Of a stretch of 64,000 nucleotides of DNA, positions 62,936-64,000 are shown in pieces. The notes beneath the pieces were generated by a model, which made no database searches, was not told the origin of the DNA, and was given only the letters and a program-made list of their open reading frames with translations. Location of the stretch: assembly GCF_019857205.1 (NCBI RefSeq), contig NZ_JAHWXO010000003.1, forward strand, positions 124,001-188,000. Reading direction: 5' to 3'. The translations under genes and the position numbers were made by a program. The stretch's first letter is position 1; each line of letters starts with the position of its first letter. Origin of the DNA: Qipengyuania pacifica (GTDB lineage Bacteria > Pseudomonadota > Alphaproteobacteria > Sphingomonadales > Sphingomonadaceae).

Positions 62936-64000
62936 TCACTTCATCCGCCTGGAAGGACAAGAAGTACGCCGTTCTCGGACTGGCGCGTTCCGGCCGGGCC
63001 ACGGTCGAGGCGCTGCTGGCTGCCGGAGCCGACGTGCTGGTATGGGACGACCGCGTAGAGGCGCGCGAGCCTTTTGCCGGGCGCTGCGCCATCGGCGATC
63101 CGCTGGAGGCGGACCTAACCGACTTTGCGGGCGTCGTCGTCAGTCCCGGCGTTCCGCTCAACACGCACCCGATCAAGCCGCATGCGGACGGTTATGGCGT
63201 GCCGGTCATCGGCGACATCGAATTATTCGCGCAGGCGCGGCCGGAATTGCCGCCGCACAAGGTTGTCGGCATAACCGGTACCAACGGAAAATCGACTACC
63301 ACCGCGCTGGTTCATCACATCCTGAAAGCGGTGGGCGTGCCTACGACGATGGGTGGGAATATCGGTCTGCCGATCCTCGAGCAGGAGCCGTTGCCGGAAG
63401 GTGGGGTCTATGTGCTGGAACTGTCGAGCTATCAGATCGACCTGACCTTTTCGCTCGCTTGCGATGTGGCGATCCTGCTGAATATCACGCCGGACCATCT
63501 GGACCGGTATGACGGTTTCGACGCCTATGCGGCGAGCAAGTCACGGCTGTTTGCGATGCAGGGGCGGGGCCAGCATTCCATCGCGCGCTTTACCGATGCG
63601 CGCTCGCTCGGCCAGTTCGCGGAAGGGTCGATCGCCAGCATTCTGGAGGACGTCTTCCAGCATAGAGGGATCGCGCCGGACGAGCAGAATGGTTGGAAAT
63701 CCCTGGCAGGATCCCACAACCGCGAAAATGCAGCGGCTGCGATCGAGGCGTGCGACATCCTTGGCATTCCGATCGATCAGATCCGCGAAGGCCTGCGCAC
63801 CTACCCGGGCCTTCCGCACCGTATGGAGCGGGTCGCGGAGATCGGCGGGGTGGCGTATGTCAACGACAGCAAGGGCACGAATACAGCCGCTTCGGCCCCG
63901 GCGCTGGCGGCTTTCGAGAACATTCACTGGATTGTTGGCGGGCTGGCGAAAGAGCCGGGCCTGGGCGAGTGCGAGGCTGAACTGGGCCATGTGAAGGCCG
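62932..64000 (+). CDS. murD: UDP-MurNAc-L-alanine--D-glutamate ligase, cut by window end
   Basis: The first 356 codons of MurD are present; the remainder lies beyond the window. It adds D-Glu to UDP-MurNAc-L-Ala. The N-terminal UDP-binding domain has '[20 protein letters not shown]' near 15, the ATP loop is '[19 protein letters not shown]' near 115, and '[12 protein letters not shown]' and '[13 protein letters not shown]' are the central-domain motifs. '[20 protein letters not shown]' near 310 opens the C-terminal domain. It starts inside the mraY stop. ftsW and murG would be expected next. Confidence 0.96.
   Translation, partial: MITSSAWKDKKYAVLGLARSGRATVEALLAAGADVLVWDDRVEAREPFAGRCAIGDPLEADLTDFAGVVVSPGVPLNTHPIKPHADGYGVPVIGDIELFAQARPELPPHKVVGITGTNGKSTTTALVHHILKAVGVPTTMGGNIGLPILEQEPLPEGGVYVLELSSYQIDLTFSLACDVAILLNITPDHLDRYDGFDAYAASKSRLFAMQGRGQHSIARFTDARSLGQFAEGSIASILEDVFQHRGIAPDEQNGWKSLAGSHNRENAAAAIEACDILGIPIDQIREGLRTYPGLPHRMERVAEIGGVAYVNDSKGTNTAASAPALAAFENIHWIVGGLAKEPGLGECEAELGHVKA

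Overview
The window reads as chromosomal DNA of an aerobic alphaproteobacterium in the order Sphingomonadales, most likely the Erythrobacteraceae (Erythrobacter, Qipengyuania or Altererythrobacter type). This is inferred from protein style, not from a database search: large TonB-dependent receptors with 'VTGSRI' plugs, a scpA-scpB-tatABC block behind nagZ, a Tad/Cpa locus, a TamA-TamB pair, a GlnA-GlnB pair and a dcw cluster for meso-diaminopimelate peptidoglycan. The DNA is GC-rich and the genes are tightly packed, with many ATGA, GTGA or TGATG junctions. I see no rRNA, tRNA, CRISPR array, insertion sequence or prophage.

Layout. 1-6.4 kb: two TonB-dependent receptors on the minus strand (the first cut by the window edge) flank a small secreted Cys-containing protein. 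6.8-10.5 kb: a plus-strand thiolase, short-chain dehydrogenase and enoyl-CoA hydratase set, followed by a MarR regulator; it looks like a beta-oxidation unit. 10.5-18.0 kb: a minus-strand Tad/Cpa pilus locus (cpaA, cpaB, cpaC, cpaD, cpaE, tadB, tadC) that lacks the CpaF/TadA motor ATPase and a Flp pilin. 18.1-20.2 kb: a lysophospholipase-like hydrolase and an FAD amine oxidoreductase, translationally coupled. 20.2-22.6 kb: rnhA, thrB and ispH on the minus strand. 22.7-29.9 kb: a lipoprotein, then argS, a SPOR protein, nagZ, scpA, scpB, tatA, tatB and tatC on the plus strand. 29.8-31.5 kb: a secreted amidohydrolase on the minus strand, its 3' end overlapping tatC. 31.6-40.2 kb: threonine ammonia-lyase, leucyl-tRNA-protein transferase (bpt), tamA and tamB.

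40.2-47.5 kb is a minus-strand stretch: fasciclin lipoprotein, Arg/Asp-rich secreted protein, GH24 lysozyme, glnA, glnB, argC, an SH3 protein and an M17 aminopeptidase. 47.5-49.2 kb: an RsiV-like lipoprotein and methionine aminopeptidase (plus). 49.2-52.3 kb: ccmB and ccmA (minus), phhB (plus), a short-chain dehydrogenase and an AlkA-type glycosylase (minus). 52.4-54.9 kb: a 2Fe-2S ferredoxin, cysteine synthase, a membrane protein and a lipoprotein (plus). 55.2-64.0 kb: the dcw cluster mraZ, rsmH, ftsL, ftsI, murE, murF, mraY, murD (murD cut by the window end).

Most of the window is conserved housekeeping material. I found no convincing new multi-gene system. The items most worth a second look are the incomplete Tad locus, an exact 36-bp in-frame tandem duplication in the fasciclin gene, several perfect inverted repeats in the few long intergenic gaps (upstream of both receptors, of the thiolase and of the dcw cluster), and the uncharacterised membrane protein and lipoprotein pair behind cysteine synthase.
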